DNA of 7,276 nucleotides from Clostridiales bacterium (GTDB taxonomy: Bacteria; Bacillota; Clostridia; Oscillospirales; Oscillospiraceae): contig JAJQHP010000072.1 in the NCBI GenBank assembly GCA_021199695.1, forward strand, positions 1-7,276, in the 5' to 3' direction. Positions 1 through 5,964 of this stretch are shown here, in pieces. The position numbers and the translations under genes are program-made. How positions within the stretch are numbered: position 1 is the first letter of the stretch; every line of letters starts with the position of its first letter. The notes under the pieces were generated by a model. That model had not been told where the DNA came from, ran no database searches, and saw only the letters and a program-made list of their open reading frames with translations.

Positions 1-677
1 TCCCAGGGGATAGAGTGCCCCTTGGGGAAGGGCGGGTTCTTCATGCAGTGCTCGTTGCCGAAGGGGAGAATATAGACGGGCTTGCCGTTTTGGACCATCG
101 CCTCTGCGCCGAACATGGTCCCCTGGAGGTACTCCTCCAGAATACAGTAGCTCTTCCGGGAGGCGGCCATGCTCCTGTCATAGCAGCGGAGGACCTCCTC
201 CTCGTCCTGACAGATAAAGATCCCCCGGCTGCCCATCTGGTCCACCGCCTTGATGATGAGGGGGAACCGGAGGTCCTGCATGGCGGGGGCCAGGTCGTCC
301 CGGCCGGAGATCTTCCGGAAACGGGCGGTGTTGACTCCGGCGGCCAGGAACGCCTCCTTCATCCGGTACTTGTTGGTGCACAGCCGGGCGGTGTCCCACA
401 AGGGGCCGGGCAGACCCAACTGGGAGCAGACATAGCCCTGGGCCAGCAGTCCGGTGTCCATACAGCAGGTGCAGATGCCGTCGATCCCCTCCGCCCTGGC
501 GGCGGCCAGGACCGCCTCCGGGTCGGTGATGTCCGCGTAACAGACCGCGTCCGCCTCTCCGAGGCCGGGATAGCTTCCGGGGATGCTGGCCACGACGGTG
601 TACAGGCCCAGCCGCTTTGCCGCCCGGATGAGAGGGACCTGGGAATAGCCCGCGCCCAGGATCATCAGCTTTTTCAT
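1..677 (-). CDS. ATP-grasp domain protein (carboxylate-amine ligase-like), C-terminus beyond the window
   Basis: The first 225 residues are visible; the frame is open to the left edge, so the C-terminal half of the ATP-grasp fold is missing. Residues 1-95 look like a pre-ATP-grasp Rossmann-like domain (MKKLMILGAGYSQVPLIRAA at 1-20). The ATP-grasp N-lobe begins with TNKYRMKEAF (101-110) and continues with PLIIKAVDQMGSRGI (139-153), where K143 is the expected ATP-binding lysine, then ILEEYLQG (179-186), which fits the adenine-contact strand. Family members couple ATP hydrolysis to joining a carboxylate to an amine or similar nucleophile through an acyl phosphate, so a cytosolic ligase is likely; substrate unknown. 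The start is chosen by AGGGAGGT at 688-695, 10 nt upstream. It lies 22 bp after the WbqC-like gene and is surely co-transcribed with it. The visible part contains ten cysteines, including CTCC at 69-72. A carbamoyl-phosphate-synthase-like or PylC-like protein are alternatives within the same fold; specific function cannot be assigned. Confidence 0.87.
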   Translation of the reverse strand, partial: MKKLMILGAGYSQVPLIRAAKRLGLYTVVASIPGSYPGLGEADAVCYADITDPEAVLAAARAEGIDGICTCCMDTGLLAQGYVCSQLGLPGPLWDTARLCTNKYRMKEAFLAAGVNTARFRKISGRDDLAPAMQDLRFPLIIKAVDQMGSRGIFICQDEEEVLRCYDRSMAASRKSYCILEEYLQGTMFGAEAMVQNGKPVYILPFGNEHCMKNPPFPKGHSIPW

Positions 678-699
678 GTGGTGTGGGACCTCCCTGCGC

Positions 700-1398
700 T
701 CACTTGCGGAAGCTCTTCATGTATTTGGGCGCGTCCGGCCCCTCCTGGAAGAGCAGGTCGAGGATGCTGACCGTGTGGACAAAATCGCCGTGGAGCTGGG
801 GATATTCCGGGTAGTCGTCATAGTTCATGTAATCCAGTTGGATACCGGCCTGTTCGAAGCACTCGTCCACGATGTAGTCTTTGGCGGCGGGGCCGGAGAG
901 ATAATACCCGCCCCCTGCGGATTTGACCAGCTCCACCAGGCGCTCTGTCTTTCCGTCAGCCAGGGTGTAATCCGAGGACCAGGTGATCTTTGTCTCAATG
1001 CCCAGATAACGGCAGATATTGGTCAGAAACAGATGGTTGATGTCGCTCAGGTAGTCCATCCCGGCGGCCTGACCGTACAGATCCTCCAGCATGGGGGCCA
1101 GCTCTTTAAAGTGGGGGGCCCTGGCGTAGTTCATGTGAAGGCTTTTCCAGTGTTCCTCCGCCCACTTGTGGTCCATCACCCGGGTTTCGTTGATCTTCTG
1201 ATAGAATTTGCCCTTCACGTCCACAGGGATGGTCAGCCATTTGACGCCGCCGAAGGTTTTGATCTTGTTCCGGTTGCGCCAGTCCCGGCGGGTGTACTGC
1301 ATATCGTCATATAAGATAAATTCGTCCACCATGTTGATCAGGTCAAAATAGCCCTTCCAGGGGATATAGTTCGATTGAAGAATGGCAACCTTTTTCAT
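700..1398 (-). CDS. WbqC-like family protein
   Basis: This 232-residue protein matches the WbqC-like family along its length. The visible signatures are VAILQSNYIPWKGYFDLI near the N-terminus (4-21), YDDMQYTRRDWRNRNKIK (30-47), WLTIPV (54-59), YLSGPAAKDYI (166-176) and VSILDLLFQEG (210-220). No signal peptide or membrane segment is seen, so it is probably cytosolic. The family is known from genes near O-antigen, capsule and other surface-glycan loci, but no reaction is firmly established for it; a role in making or modifying a sugar or glycan precursor is inference. The frame stays open upstream to 1695, but that extension overlaps the trkH end and lies upstream of the promoter, so ATG at 1398 is chosen; AAGGAAG (1407-1413) is 8 nt before it. 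It is first in an operon with the ATP-grasp gene, whose SD begins 5 bp after this stop. The name wbqC is not assigned because family membership does not imply orthology. Confidence 0.92.
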   Translation of the reverse strand: MKKVAILQSNYIPWKGYFDLINMVDEFILYDDMQYTRRDWRNRNKIKTFGGVKWLTIPVDVKGKFYQKINETRVMDHKWAEEHWKSLHMNYARAPHFKELAPMLEDLYGQAAGMDYLSDINHLFLTNICRYLGIETKITWSSDYTLADGKTERLVELVKSAGGGYYLSGPAAKDYIVDECFEQAGIQLDYMNYDDYPEYPQLHGDFVHTVSILDLLFQEGPDAPKYMKSFRK

Positions 1399-1442
1399 GT
1401 AGCTTACTTCCTTCCAAAAGAGGGCGGAACCCGTATAAAGTC

Positions 1443-1484
1443 TGCCGGATCGACAAAAAAGAGAAGAAAAGTCACCATCCGGCA
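1443..1484 (-). repeat. Inverted repeat in the leader of the WbqC-like gene
   Basis: TGCCGGAT (1443-1450) and ATCCGGCA (1477-1484) are perfect 8-bp inverted copies separated by 26 bp. In the minus-strand transcript they could pair, and a further GAC/GTC pairing of 3 bp is possible inside after a small internal loop. The apical loop would be almost pure pyrimidine (T/C). The repeat starts a few nucleotides after the predicted transcription start and ends about 45 nt before the ATG. It may be an RNA stem in the leader or a protein-binding palindrome; it is not followed by a T-run, so it does not look like an intrinsic terminator. Confidence 0.6.
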
Positions 1485-1495
1485 ACGCCGCTCTT

Positions 1496-1524
1496 ATTCT
1501 AGTGTATGAAATCCGATCTGTCAA
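1496..1524 (-). promoter_or_regulatory. Sigma-A promoter for the WbqC-like / ATP-grasp operon
   Basis: Reading the minus strand, TTGACA (1519-1524) is a perfect -35, followed by a 17-bp spacer and TAGAAT (1496-1501), which matches the -10 consensus at five of six positions. Transcription should begin near 1489, giving a leader of about 90 nt. The -35 lies only 22 bp past the trkH stop. With no terminator visible between them, read-through from trkAH may add to expression. Confidence 0.82.
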
Positions 1525-1546
1525 CAGGGGATTCGGCCCCGTCCGT

Positions 1547-3019
1547 TCACGCGGCGCTCTTCTTTGTCCGCTTGAGCACGCTGCCGCACTTCTCCCCCAT
1601 GGCGGACAGCAGCACCACCAGGGGCAGCACCTCCAGCCGTCCGGCCAGCATATCGAAGATAAGCACCAGCTTGGACAGGGGGGAGTAGAAGGCAAAGTTG
1701 GAGGTGGGGCCTACCAGGGACAGCCCGGGACCCACATTGTTGTAGGTGGTGGCGACGCTGGTGAAGCTGGTCACCAGGTCATAGCCCTCCAGAGAGATGA
1801 GCATGAGGGAGACCACGAAGATGAGCACATAGGCCACCAGATAGAACAGCACCTGACGGAGAATGTCGTCGCTGACGGCGGAGCCGTTGAGCCGTATCTT
1901 GTACACCACCCGGGGATGGCGGAGCCGCTTGGCCTCGCACCTCACATACTTGCCCATGAGCAGCCAGCGGGAGATCTTCATGCCGCCGCCGGTGCTGCCG
2001 GCGCAGGCGCCGATGAACATGAGCAGCACCAGCACCGACTGGGAGAGGGAGGGCCAGAGACTGAAATCCGTGCTCATATAGCCGGTGGTGGTCATAATGG
2101 TGACCACCTGGAAGAAGCTGTGGCGGAACACCTCCTCCAGGGTGGGGAACAGGCTCCGAATGTCCCACATCACCAGAGCGGTGGCCACGGCGATGACCAG
2201 CAGATACCAGCGAAGCTCCTCATAGAGCAGACCGGCCTTAAACTTCCGGGCCAGGAGCAGGAAGTAGACGCCGAAGTTCACGCCAAAGAGCAGCTGGAAA
2301 ACAGTGACCACGTACTGGACATAGGGGCTGTACGCCGACATACTGGTGTTGAGCACGCCGAAGCCGCCGGTGCCCCCGCTGGTGAAGCTGGTGGTGATGG
2401 CCTCGAAGAAGGACATCCCCCCGAACAGCAGAAGCACCATCTCTGAAAGGGTGAGCACACCGTAAATTTTATAGAGCAGTGTGGCGGACTCCCGGATTTT
2501 GGGCACCATCTTCTCCACCGAGGCCCCGGTGGACTCCGCCCGCATCAGGTGGATGTTTCGTCCGCTGGAGAGGGGCAAAATCGCCATGAGAAAGACCAGG
2601 ATGCCCATGCCGCCCAGCCACTGGGTAAAGGCCCGCCAGAACAGGCTGGCGTGGGACACGGCCTCGATGTCCGTCAGAATGGTGGAGCCGGTGGTGGTGA
2701 AGCCGGAGGCGGTCTCAAACACGGCGTCCAGGAAATTGGGGATGTCCCCCGCCAGGGTGAAGGGCACGGCCCCCAGGATGCTGGCCAGCATCCAGGTCAG
2801 GGCCACGGTCACATAGCCGTCCTTGGCGTAAAACCGGCTGGAGGCGGGCTTTTTGCGGGTGAGCAGCAGACCCGCGGCGATGTACACCGCCGCCACCGCC
2901 AGATAGACCAGACCGGCGGTCTCCTGATAGAACAGGGCTGCCACACAGGAGGGGAGCAGGAACAGCCCGATGAGACAGACCGCCCAGCTGAGGATATAGC
3001 AGATCATGGCGAGGTTCAT
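1547..3019 (-). CDS. trkH: Trk-type potassium uptake membrane subunit TrkH
   Basis: This is the pore-forming membrane subunit of a Trk/Ktr-superfamily K+ uptake system, 490 residues, close to the usual TrkH length of about 480. Two extra N-terminal hydrophobic segments (about 5-29 and 35-54) favour TrkH over the shorter KtrB. Four M1-pore-M2 repeats follow, each with its filter segment: TTTGST (108-113), SGGTGGFG (214-221), TTTGY (310-314) and TYNNVGPG (425-432). The conserved GSTGGGMKISR (341-351), near the intramembrane gate after the third repeat, and GRLE (460-463) in the last helix are also present. All four filter glycines are intact, so the channel should be functional; ion selectivity (K+ versus Na+/K+) cannot be fixed from sequence alone. 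The start overlaps the trkA stop as ATGA (3016-3019), with GGAGGAGG (3030-3037) 10 nt upstream, so translation is probably coupled to trkA. The basic tail KRTKKSAA should be cytoplasmic. Confidence 0.97.
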   Translation of the reverse strand: MNLAMICYILSWAVCLIGLFLLPSCVAALFYQETAGLVYLAVAAVYIAAGLLLTRKKPASSRFYAKDGYVTVALTWMLASILGAVPFTLAGDIPNFLDAVFETASGFTTTGSTILTDIEAVSHASLFWRAFTQWLGGMGILVFLMAILPLSSGRNIHLMRAESTGASVEKMVPKIRESATLLYKIYGVLTLSEMVLLLFGGMSFFEAITTSFTSGGTGGFGVLNTSMSAYSPYVQYVVTVFQLLFGVNFGVYFLLLARKFKAGLLYEELRWYLLVIAVATALVMWDIRSLFPTLEEVFRHSFFQVVTIMTTTGYMSTDFSLWPSLSQSVLVLLMFIGACAGSTGGGMKISRWLLMGKYVRCEAKRLRHPRVVYKIRLNGSAVSDDILRQVLFYLVAYVLIFVVSLMLISLEGYDLVTSFTSVATTYNNVGPGLSLVGPTSNFAFYSPLSKLVLIFDMLAGRLEVLPLVVLLSAMGEKCGSVLKRTKKSAA

Positions 3020-4434
3020 CTTCTGCTATCCTCCTCCACCGGCCGCCCCAGACGGCTCCGGAGCGCCGCCCCGGGGCGGAGAATGTCGGTCAGCTCCCGG
3101 ATGCCCTTGTGGCTGGTGACCACGATCATGGTGTCGTCCCGCATGAGGCAGTCGCTGCCCCGGGGGTTGAATACCCGGCCCTTCCGGATGATGGCGGAGA
3201 CCAGCAGGTCGTCCCGGAGAGGCAGCTCCATCAGGGGGACGTTGAACAGGGGGGAGGCGCCCTCCAGACGGAAGCTGAGCACCTCCGCCTTGCCGTCCAG
3301 AATGGGATAGTTGGTCTCCACGCTGCTGTTCATGGAGTTCTGCATGGCCCGGATATACTGGGCGATCTGCCGGGCGGCCAGCTCCCGGGGGCAGATGACG
3401 CTGCCCAGGTCCATCCGCTCCAGCACCTCGGAGAAGGGCATATCGGAGACCTTGGTCACCCGCTTTCCTTTGGGGTTGTAGATGGAGGCCAGCATGGAGA
3501 GCATCATATTTTCCTCGTCCACGTTGGTCAGGGCGACCACCGACTGGGCGCTCTCCAGCCCCTCCTCCAGCAGTACGTCCCGGTCCCGGCTGCTGGCGTG
3601 GATGACCATGGCGGAGGGAATGGCCTCGCTGAGATAGGCGCAGCGCTCCTCGTCCGCCTCCAGAATTTTGATGTTGATTTTCATCCCGGCCAGCTGACTG
3701 GCCAGATAGTAGGCGATCCGGCCGCCCCCCAGGATCATGGTGTCCCGGGCCTGGCCGGAGGCGATGCCGATGCGCTGGAAGAACAGAGAGGTGCTCTGGG
3801 GGGAGCCCACGATGGAGACCTTGTCCCCTGTCTGGAATACGAAGTCGCCCTTGGGGATGATGGCCTTCCGGTTCCGCTCCACGGCGCAGACCAGGATGTC
3901 GGTGCCCAGCCTCTGGTTCATCCGGCTGATGGGAAGATCGGCCAGAGGGCTTTTCCCCTCCAGGGAGAAGGTGAGCAGCTCCGCCCGGCCCTCGGCGAAG
4001 GTGGTGATGTCGATGGCCTTGGGGGTGCGGAGACGGCGGGCGATCTCGGTGGCCGCCGTCAGCTCCGGGTTGAGCAGCATGGAGATGCCCAGGCTCTGCT
4101 GGAGATAGGTCCGCTCCTCGTGATAGGTGAAGTCCCGGACCCGGGCGATGGTGGTGATGCCGTGGCCCGCCTTTTTGGCGATCACGCAGCAGAGCAGATT
4201 CACCTCGTCCAGTCCGGTGACGGCGATGAGCACGTCGCAGGCGGCGATGCCCGCCTCCTCCAGCAGCTGAAAGCTGGTGCCGTTGCCCACCATGCCCATC
4301 ACGTCGCAGTTGTCCGCGATCTGCTGGACCCGGTCCCGCCGGGTGTCGATGACGGTGATGTCGCAGTCCTCCTGGCTCAGCTCCTCCGCGAGGGTGGAGC
4401 CGATCCTTCCGCAGCCGACAATAATCATATTCAT
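3016..4434 (-). CDS. trkA: Trk potassium uptake regulatory subunit TrkA (two RCK modules)
   Basis: This 472-residue cytosolic protein forms the gating ring under TrkH and senses nucleotides (NAD(H), ATP/ADP in characterised relatives). It is a tandem duplication: RCK_N (about 1-120) with the Rossmann loop GCGRIG (7-12) and acidic D30 closing the second strand; RCK_C (about 140-225); a second RCK_N (about 231-350) with GGGRIA (236-241) and E259 in the equivalent acidic position; and RCK_C (about 375-455). In the second loop the last glycine is alanine, so the two nucleotide sites may differ. The frame stays open to 4569, but that would start upstream of the promoter; ATG at 4434 has AGAGG (4444-4448) 9 nt upstream and puts the first beta strand (MNMIIVGCG) at the N-terminus. 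An ATG two codons later is less well spaced. The stop overlaps the trkH start by four bases, and both subunits should be made from one mRNA. Confidence 0.97.
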   Translation of the reverse strand: MNMIIVGCGRIGSTLAEELSQEDCDITVIDTRRDRVQQIADNCDVMGMVGNGTSFQLLEEAGIAACDVLIAVTGLDEVNLLCCVIAKKAGHGITTIARVRDFTYHEERTYLQQSLGISMLLNPELTAATEIARRLRTPKAIDITTFAEGRAELLTFSLEGKSPLADLPISRMNQRLGTDILVCAVERNRKAIIPKGDFVFQTGDKVSIVGSPQSTSLFFQRIGIASGQARDTMILGGGRIAYYLASQLAGMKINIKILEADEERCAYLSEAIPSAMVIHASSRDRDVLLEEGLESAQSVVALTNVDEENMMLSMLASIYNPKGKRVTKVSDMPFSEVLERMDLGSVICPRELAARQIAQYIRAMQNSMNSSVETNYPILDGKAEVLSFRLEGASPLFNVPLMELPLRDDLLVSAIIRKGRVFNPRGSDCLMRDDTMIVVTSHKGIRELTDILRPGAALRSRLGRPVEEDSRR

Positions 4435-4458
4435 TGGGAATCGCCTCTTTTTTTCTGC

Positions 4459-4469
4459 CTGTGACACAG
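4459..4469. repeat. Small palindrome at the trkA transcription start
   Basis: CTGTGACACAG is a perfect 5-1-5 palindrome. It overlaps two bases of the predicted trkA -10 (4468-4473) and covers the predicted start site, a typical place for a repressor to bind. It is short and could be chance. It is not a CRP-type site, which needs a wider spacer between TGTGA and TCACA. Confidence 0.35.
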
Positions 4470-4496
4470 CATAGCACAAAAGACGAAAAGTGGCAA
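4468..4496 (-). promoter_or_regulatory. Sigma-A promoter for trkAH
   Basis: On the minus strand, TTGCCA (4491-4496, five of six -35 matches) is followed by a 17-bp spacer and TATGCT (4468-4473, four of six -10 matches). TG sits at the extended -10 position just before TATGCT, which would compensate for the weaker hexamer. Initiation near 4461 gives a leader of about 27 nt carrying the trkA SD. Confidence 0.72.
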
Positions 4497-4534
4497 CGAT
4501 AAAATGATAAGAGACGCCGGGACAGGGGGACAAC

Positions 4535-4559
4535 GTGAAAAATGCAACGAACTTTTCAC
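4535..4559. repeat. Inverted repeat just upstream of the galK -35
   Basis: GTGAAAA (4535-4541) and TTTTCAC (4553-4559) are perfect 7-bp inverted copies with an 11-bp spacer, so their centres are 18 bp apart. The right arm ends 9 bp before the galK -35. The arrangement resembles a dimeric transcription-factor operator between two divergent promoters; which regulator binds, if any, is not visible in this window. Confidence 0.5.
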
Positions 4560-4568
4560 AAAAACACA

Positions 4569-4597
4569 TTGCCTCTTTCGGCCTGAAACGGTATAAT
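4569..4597 (+). promoter_or_regulatory. Sigma-A promoter for galKT
   Basis: TTGCCT (4569-4574, four of six) is followed by a 17-bp spacer and a perfect TATAAT (4592-4597). Transcription should begin near 4604, leaving a leader of about 50 nt before the galK ATG. This placement excludes the upstream in-frame ATG at 4535 as the galK start. Confidence 0.82.
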
Positions 4598-4618
4598 AGG
4601 GAGCGAATATCACAGACG

Positions 4619-4637
4619 GAGACCGCACCCCGGTCTC
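4619..4637 (+). promoter_or_regulatory. Hairpin in the galK leader next to the ribosome binding site
   Basis: GAGACCG (4619-4625) and CGGTCTC (4631-4637) form a perfect 7-bp, GC-rich stem with a 5-nt loop (CACCC). The stem ends 2 nt before AGGAGG (4640-4645). As RNA it could stabilise the 5' end or tune ribosome access; as DNA it lies within the first transcribed bases and could be an operator. It is not an attenuator-type terminator, since no T-run follows. Confidence 0.6.
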
Positions 4638-4639
4638 AC

Positions 4640-4645
4640 AGGAGG
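4640..4645 (+). promoter_or_regulatory. galK ribosome binding site
   Basis: AGGAGG is a full SD match 9 nt before the ATG at 4655. It fixes the galK start over the longer reading frame that opens at 4535, which begins upstream of the promoter. Confidence 0.88.
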
Positions 4646-4654
4646 AATTCACAT

Positions 4655-5950
4655 ATGACAACAATCAAGGCGATCCGGGCGGCGCTGCTCACCGGGGACT
4701 GCCGCCGGGAGTTGTCCCGCATCTACTGCCGGGAGGAGAACACCGTCGGCCCCGTGTGCTGCCGTCTGGAGGAGCTGATGGACGGCTTTCAAAGGACCTT
4801 TCAGCGGGACGAGAACACCCGGGTCGCCCTCTGCACCGCAGCGGGCCGCACCGAGGTGGGGGGCAACCACACCGACCACCAGCGGGGCAAGGTGCTGGCC
4901 GCCAGCGTAGACCTGGACGCCGTGGCCTGTGCAGCACCCAACGGAACGGATACCGTCCGCCTGTGTTCCGAGGGCTACGGCATGGTGGAGGTCCGGGTGG
5001 ACGAGCTGGACAAGGTGGACGCCGAGGAGAACACCACCCCCTCCCTGGTCCGGGGCATCCTGGCCCGGACAGCCCAGCTGGGCTATCAGCCTGTGGGCTT
5101 TGACGCATACATCCGCTCCAACGTGCCGGGAGGCTCCGGCCTGTCCTCCTCTGCCTGCTATGAGGTGCTGGTGGGGGTGGTGGCAAACCACCTGTACTGC
5201 CGGGATGAGCTGTCCCTGGCCCAGATCGCCATGATGGGCCAGTATGCGGAAAACGTCTACTTCGGCAAGCCCTCCGGCCTGATGGACCAGATGGCCTGCG
5301 CCCTGGGGGGCATCGTGGCCATCGACTTCCGGGACGAGGGGAATCCGGTGTACCATCAGGTAGACTTTGACTTTGTGGCGGCGGGCCACGCCCTGTGCAT
5401 CATCGACACCGGGGCGGACCACGCCGACCTGACCGACGACTATGGGGCCATTCCCCGGGAAATGGGGGCGGTGGCGGCTCAGCTGGGCAAAACCGTGCTC
5501 AGCGAGACCGACCCGGCGGCGTTCTATGCCCGGCTGCCCCGGCTCCGGGAGCGGCTGGGGGACCGGGCGGTGCTCCGGGCCATCCACTATTACGATGACG
5601 TGAGCCGGGTGGAGGGGCAGGTGCAGGCTCTGGAACGGGGCGACTTTGACGCCTTCCTGACCCTGGTGAACCAGTCCGGGCAGTCCTCCTTCATGTATCT
5701 GCAAAATGTGGCCACCTTCCGGGACCCGGCGGACCAGCCGGTGGCGGTGGCTCTGGCGGCGGCTCAGCACCTGCTGGGCGGCCGGGGAGCCGTCCGGGTC
5801 CACGGGGGCGGCTTTGCCGGGACCATTCAGGCCTTCGTCCCCCTGGACTGCCTGGAGCGGTTCCGGCTGGGCATGGACGCCCTGCTGGGCCAGGGGGCCT
5901 GCCATATCCTGACCATCCGCCCGGTGGGCGGGGCCGTGCTGTTTGGATGA
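4655..5950 (+). CDS. galK: Galactokinase (GHMP kinase family)
   Basis: A cytosolic 431-residue GHMP kinase predicted to phosphorylate galactose at C1 using ATP, the entry step of the Leloir pathway. The galactokinase signature is GRTEVGGNHTDH (64-75); R65, H72 and D74 align with human R37, H44 and D46. The ATP phosphate-binding motif is VPGGSGLSSSA (157-167). D211 in GLMDQMA (208-214) is the expected catalytic base, and Y263 may match the sugar-contact tyrosine. The third GHMP motif is VHGGGFAGT (382-390). The common GEH triplet reads GNH here, with N71 in place of the sugar-contact glutamate; I believe this variant recurs in clostridial relatives. Length is somewhat above the usual 380-400, mostly from an N-terminal extension of roughly 40 residues before the sugar-binding motif. 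galT follows after 14 bp, which supports galactose as substrate; a related sugar kinase (for example arabinose or GalNAc) is the less likely alternative. Confidence 0.94.
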   Translation: MTTIKAIRAALLTGDCRRELSRIYCREENTVGPVCCRLEELMDGFQRTFQRDENTRVALCTAAGRTEVGGNHTDHQRGKVLAASVDLDAVACAAPNGTDTVRLCSEGYGMVEVRVDELDKVDAEENTTPSLVRGILARTAQLGYQPVGFDAYIRSNVPGGSGLSSSACYEVLVGVVANHLYCRDELSLAQIAMMGQYAENVYFGKPSGLMDQMACALGGIVAIDFRDEGNPVYHQVDFDFVAAGHALCIIDTGADHADLTDDYGAIPREMGAVAAQLGKTVLSETDPAAFYARLPRLRERLGDRAVLRAIHYYDDVSRVEGQVQALERGDFDAFLTLVNQSGQSSFMYLQNVATFRDPADQPVAVALAAAQHLLGGRGAVRVHGGGFAGTIQAFVPLDCLERFRLGMDALLGQGACHILTIRPVGGAVLFG

Positions 5951-5964
5951 GAGGAGAGAGAACG

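Noticed and set aside
1517..1546. GGGGCCGAATCCCC as a trkH terminator
   Set aside because: The stem is only 4 bp, no T-run follows on the minus strand, and it sits directly against the next promoter.
1399..1695. A longer N-terminus for the WbqC-like protein
   Set aside because: The extension would overlap the trkH end and begin upstream of the strong promoter at 1496-1524; the family signature begins right after the ATG at 1398.
1502..2446. A 314-residue plus-strand frame opposite trkH
   Set aside because: The translation is a G/H/E/Q-rich shadow of TrkH with no SD or known fold.
3109..4464. A 451-residue plus-strand frame opposite trkA
   Set aside because: Same composition artefact: the translation is rich in G, H, D and Q with no domain, and it lies wholly opposite a conserved gene.
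4543..4597. Catabolite-repression (cre) sites near the galK promoter
   Set aside because: TGCAACGA and TGAAACGG resemble the TGNAANCG core but each is one base short between the AA and CG, so neither fits.
4431..4664. A 77-residue minus-strand frame spanning the trkA-galK intergenic region
   Set aside because: It runs through both promoters, lacks an SD and shows no recognisable sequence.
4649..5905. A 418-residue minus-strand frame opposite galK
   Set aside because: It is antisense to the conserved GHMP motifs and shows no protein family signature.
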